Source: Neckera pumila (lineage: Eukaryota > Streptophyta > Bryopsida > Hypnales > Neckeraceae). Taken from it: a stretch of DNA of 64,000 nucleotides. The notes beneath the pieces are model-generated. The model saw only the letters and a list, made by a program, of their open reading frames with translations, made no database searches and was not told where the DNA came from. The position numbers and the translations under genes were made by a program. Positions 59,634 to 64,000 of this stretch are shown one piece after another (position 1 is the first letter of the stretch; each line of letters begins with the position of its first letter). The stretch is taken from assembly GCA_963969595.1 (NCBI GenBank), contig OZ018410.1, positions 35,817,413 through 35,881,412 on the forward strand, in the 5' to 3' direction.

Positions 59634-59770
59634 TTAGAATTTTGCACGAGCAAGTGATCTTAGCAGCCCTTTCCTTTTACTTTTTGAAAAAGTGCCAGAT
59701 GGCGATCACTTCAAATTTTGAGAAGCACTACATTTCTACTGATTTTTACTGATCTGGTTACTAATTTTTG

Positions 59771-59995
59771 GAGGTGAAATTTGGTTTGATACCCCACTTT
59801 TTCTTAGTTCAAAGTTCTTTGAAAAAAACTGTTCTACAATGCCTAAATAAGGTCTGAAATTCTACTTAGAGTATGTTTACTAGTTTGATTTAACTATAAG
59901 CACTTGAGCTCCTACTCATCCTAATCAATCATATCCCATATGGTTTGTTCTACCTCCCACCATCCCAATTGTATAAAGAGCTTGCCTTCTCCATT
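59771..59995. repeat. Half copy of the foldback at 63279-63900
   Basis: GAGGTGAAATTTGG, CTTAGTTCAAAGTTCTTTGA, CTACAATGCCTAAATAAGGT and TGTTCTACCTCCCACCATCC follow in the same order as in the right arm of the foldback at 63279-63900. The left arm is missing. Confidence 0.6.
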
Positions 59996-62900
59996 CTTCT
60001 ACCACCAAGGTAAGTGACACTAGTCAAGTTCAAATGTGAAGTATATCCTGAATTGTTTTGAATATAGTGCTCAACTTTTTAAAATTAAATTAAACTTTGA
60101 TCAAGTTAATTTTTATTAATTTTTTATTAAAATTTAAAATTCAATTTTATACTCCTAATTACATGGCAGCCTTGCTTGCGTGGTGTTTTTTGCCTATGTG
60201 GCATAGTGGCAGTCTATGTGGCGGAATTTTGAATAATAAAAATTTGACCAAATTACAAACGAAAATCAACATAAATGTGTGGATTATTGTCCAAATCAAA
60301 ATGTCCTAACCAACTATCCTAACCAATTGTCCTAACCAATATATGTAAGTTAATTTTCATGTTGGTTTGGACACTGTTTTTTCTAGTAGTGAATGAATCC
60401 TTCATTTCTTGAATAAGAAGTTGTGCATGCTCAAATGATAGATCTTTCCAACCATCTATAGAACTTTAAAATAGAAGCTAAAATAAAAAGAAGTCATTTT
60501 ATAAGTAATAATAATAAAAAGAAAAAAAATTCATGAATTGGTAAAAAAAGGTTCACTAAATCATCATTTATTTAAATAATTTAATTAGAACATAAATAGT
60601 TTGAAATCTTTACAAGAATTGCCTTTTGTTGTATTATAGCCATTTTTTTCTAATGTTTAGAGTGTTGTTATTGTATCCAATTCAATTGTATCACATTCAT
60701 TTTTATTCCTAGATTTGTATAAAACATCCATTTTAAAGAAATCTGCAATTGGTAAATATTCAGACTTCATACAAGATGGGTTTTTTTATTTATATTGCTT
60801 TTATTGTGTTTGGATCTATAGATTGGCCTACATAAACTCATAAAAGCCAAATACCAATTAATTTCTCACGAGGCAAATTAAACAAATCCTACAACTGTTG
60901 AAAGGGTGTCTTACCCTTTCGTGCAAGATTTTCTATCAAAAGAGTTTTTAATTAGCCAACAAAGCTCCACCTACAAATTCAATTTCCACAAATGTGTGCA
61001 GTCACTTTCTACCCTCACTTTCTACCTTTTGCTTATTAAAGAGTCCGGTCCAACAATTTAAGATTGAATCAATTTCTTTCAGACATAAATCCCAATCAAG
61101 TAACAATACAATTAATTGAACATGTTTGAGAATTAAAAAAAATGCATACAGCCTCCTAATTATATTTCACTTGATCAATCACCTACACAATGTGAACCAA
61201 AATTAAAGTTAAATATTGAGTGAGATATCTCTTAAAAACTTACATTATATGATAATGCACATAGAAGTTTGTTTCATTCTGCAATAAAAATAGTTGTATC
61301 CAATTTACTCTAATGTTATCTAAAAGAGAGGTGGAGTCCAAAGATATCAGCATGAAACGAGGTCCATCTCAAGTAACTTGGGGCATACCAAAAGGCTCAA
61401 CGCAAGTGCAATACTGAAAGATTCTTGTGGCAACTAAGCTCAAAATTAATGGTGCCCGCTTGAACTTGACTAGGTTCCCTGAGCCCTAGATCCTCTATTG
61501 TTAGTGCATAAAGAAGTGTCTCCAAAGATCCCCTCACCTAAAAACATTCACTTCAAACATATCCAAAAGATCTTCTCATGTGTTGCAAGAACCTGCTAAG
61601 TTAGCCTCTAAGTGCCTACATGACTAGAAATTGTCACTTTCAAATCTCTTGGAATTGAAATGAATCATTCAGGATGCTTTAAAGGAGGCAAAAAATATAT
61701 CAATACAAAGAAGAAATCATGTCCTACAGCTTGAAATCCAAAATATATATAGAAGAATTCTTATTTTTTGATCAAGCACTTCAGGCTTAATATTTACGTG
61801 ATAGAAATATAAATAATATTGCGTCAAGGCTACAATACAGCACATACGCCAGCAACACTACACAAATTTGTAAACTCAATGGAATAAAAATTTATAGATA
61901 AACATGAGCTTACCATTTCTAGATTTCACAATCATCTCTAAAAACTGACATAGGAATAGGAAACCCTTCTCACACAAAAAGGATCTTCAGCATATTCATC
62001 TAAAACCATACCATGCATCTAATAATTCCCAAAAAATACTATTGAGAGCATATTCAAATTAACCGCATTTTCCTATACACGATATACTTGCATGCAGTTC
62101 TAGTTATGCATAGCCCCAAATGCAAGCTTCGCATTTCAGTTCTCTACTATGGCAGCCTCAAGCTCTTACTTTGATCATCTGCAAGCTTGCTATTCCTAAT
62201 CGGTTCCAAAAGCTCCTCCACTCCCCTACAGACATGCAAAAGATTTGTTGCCATCACACCTATAACTTTGTCCCAAGCCACATACCCGGACCTCGCATTC
62301 AAGAATTAAGGCCGGAGGTCTATAAAGTATCCCTCTTGCTATTCCAATAATAAAGGTGTAAAATGAAAATTAAATGAAGCATAAAGGCAAACTCAAATGT
62401 CAAAGACAACAATTGACATTATAATTTTTGGAGTCTAAATGAATATGCTATAAATTTTTGAAATTGCACTGCATAGATCTAAAAGTATCTTTATCCAAAA
62501 CTATCAAATAGGATTGCATCCAAAAATTTAGTATCAATCTTGCATTAAAATAGCCGAGGGAATGTCTAGTTGTAGAATATGTATTCTGCCTTTCTAGTGT
62601 GCACAATGCAAGAACTATTCAAACTTCCAGTACCTCTAAGATTGGGAAACTACAACTATGCAAGAGCTCCCAATGATACCGAGAACAACACATGAGCAAA
62701 GAAACAAATAACAAATAACAAACCGACAGAATTTGATAAGAGAAATGAGCGGATGAAGACCTCGATTGCAACAAATGTACACCCTCCCCACTACAAAGGC
62801 TAAATTCATAAAATCCACCTATTGTGGTTGATAAAAACTTTCAAATTTCAAAACAAACAAAGAGATTCCAAAACATTCAGTAGCAAAGTTGTTGGCTGCC

Positions 62901-63278
62901 TTCCCCCCAATGGAATGGTGTGGTATATTCCATATCATTTTATCCGTTGAATGAGATGGTGTGGAATAAACCACACCATCAGTAGCTAAAATACACGCGT
63001 CAATTTTGTCAGAGAGTAAATCAATTGGATGCAACTGTACAAGGTACATTAAAAATTAAAACAAAACCAGAAATCATACACCCATTAAACCAAATGCACA
63101 ATAACCAACGTTCTACACCCATAAATTGTGTGTTTTGAAAACTCAAAATATTATTGGTTTAGTATGAATGCAAGCTAAATGTTGGATTCATTGTTTTTTG
63201 GTGTGTTTTGATGTAAAAATGAAAAAACAATGAACCAACCATTTCAGTTGCATCCATACAAAACCAGTTGTATTGTGA

Positions 63279-63900
63279 GCTTTCAAGGGAAAAGAAAAGC
63301 CATATGTATACACATGGAGTGGTAGGAGACAGATCAACCCATGTAGGATAAATAGATTAGAATTTGTAGTTCCTCAAGCACTCACAATTAAGTCAAAAAC
63401 AAAGATTTGTGTTAAGAGTAGAGTTTCATACCTCATTTAGGCACAATAGAATAACTTTTTCAAAAAAAATTTAACTAAAAAAGTTGATGAATGAAGATAG
63501 GTTTTACCTCCAAAAATTTGTTTGGCATTTTGAATCTCCAATCAAGAGTTATGGACAAATTTGAGAGGGATTGGAATGGACATTTTCTTTAACATTTTAA
63601 AAAAACACTATCTCAAATTTGTCCATAAATTTTGATTGGAGATTTAAAATGCCAGACAGACTTTTTGGAGGTGAAACTATCTTCATTCACCAACTTTTTT
63701 TAGTTCAAAGTTTTTTGAGAAAAGTTATTCTACTATGCCTAAATGAGGTCTAAAATTCTACTCTTAACACAATTCTTTGTTTTTGACTTAACTCTAAGTG
63801 CTTGAGGAACTACAAATTCTAACTTATTTATTTCACATGGGTTGTTCTACCTCCTACCACCCCATGTGTATATATAGAGTTGTCTTTTCACTTGAAAACC
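63279..63900. mobile_element. Large foldback element of unassigned class
   Basis: The two arms, about 300 bp each, pair through nearly their whole length around a centre near 63590. Paired landmarks include GGTAGGAG / CTCCTACC, AATTTGTAGTTCCTCAAGCA and its complement, TGTGTTAAGAGTAGA and its complement, and ATGGACAAATTTGAGA and its complement. No target duplication was identified. No coding capacity beyond chance. Confidence 0.7.
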
Positions 63901-64000
63901 CAAAATATGTTATTGATGGCAAATGGTTGTAATGCATTACTCATTAGATTCATTGCCAACATCTTTTTCTACAGATATTTGCTAATTTATATGTCTCATC

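Larger units (their letters stand above)
55603..64000. other. Gene-free AT-rich tail of the window
   Basis: No gene is supported in the last 8.4 kb. Recognisable content is limited to transposons at 56656-57520, 58526-58667, 58714-59633, 59771-59995 and 63279-63900. The stretch 60000-63270 shows AT-rich sequence with no signature I can name; small open frames there are short and unlike known proteins. Confidence 0.6.

Noticed and set aside
1..64000. CRISPR arrays, bacterial operons or virus genes
   Set aside because: Tandem repeats here lack regular spacers, all genes have plant-type introns, and I saw no reverse transcriptase, capsid or other viral protein signature.

Overview
The window is nuclear DNA from a land plant (or a close streptophyte relative). 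The protein-coding genes have many short GT-AG introns, several promoters carry plant-type telo-boxes built on the TTTAGGG repeat, and the gene set includes plant-type coilin and a plant heteroglycan glucosidase. The noticeable distance from flowering-plant proteins and the mostly small introns make a non-seed plant plausible, but I cannot name the species. Genes are separated by AT-rich tracts dominated by short non-autonomous transposons.

Layout. 1-2660 (minus): decayed hAT transposase, broken by a nested hAT MITE (1049-1336) and a nested CACTA MITE (1603-1754). 6270-8169 (minus): MFAP1, a spliceosome component, two exons. 12154-18342 (plus): coilin, 14 exons. 21693-27745 (plus): a YihQ/sulfoquinovosidase-like GH31 glycosidase, 8 exons. 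30150-33662 (minus): UTP6 of the small-subunit processome, 7 exons. 40883-42664 (minus): an Mpo1-like (DUF962) membrane protein, 4 exons. 44245-53499 (minus): heteroglycan glucosidase HGL1 (GH31), 21 exons, whose first exon looks like an organelle-targeting peptide. From 53500 to the end I find no gene, only transposons and AT-rich sequence.

Three genes (MFAP1, coilin, UTP6) serve nuclear RNA processing, and these three plus the Mpo1-like gene have AAACCCTAA-type telo-boxes upstream. The two GH31 genes belong to different subfamilies and are not tandem duplicates. All exon models were built by hand: every intron was chosen so that phase is kept and family-conserved sequence is restored, and the summed CDS lengths are exact multiples of three.

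The most unusual material is the transposon layer: (i) a family of roughly 0.7-0.95 kb elements bounded by TTAA with termini CCCCTAAAG, which has the hallmarks of piggyBac-type elements; (ii) a second family bounded by TA with termini AGGTRR; (iii) CACTA, hAT and Tourist-like MITEs with intact target duplications; (iv) two unassigned repeats, each present three times in or beside genes. The most interesting gene is the YihQ-like GH31 enzyme, which keeps four of the five residues known to recognise sulfoquinovose but has Gln where the sulfonate-binding Arg should be.
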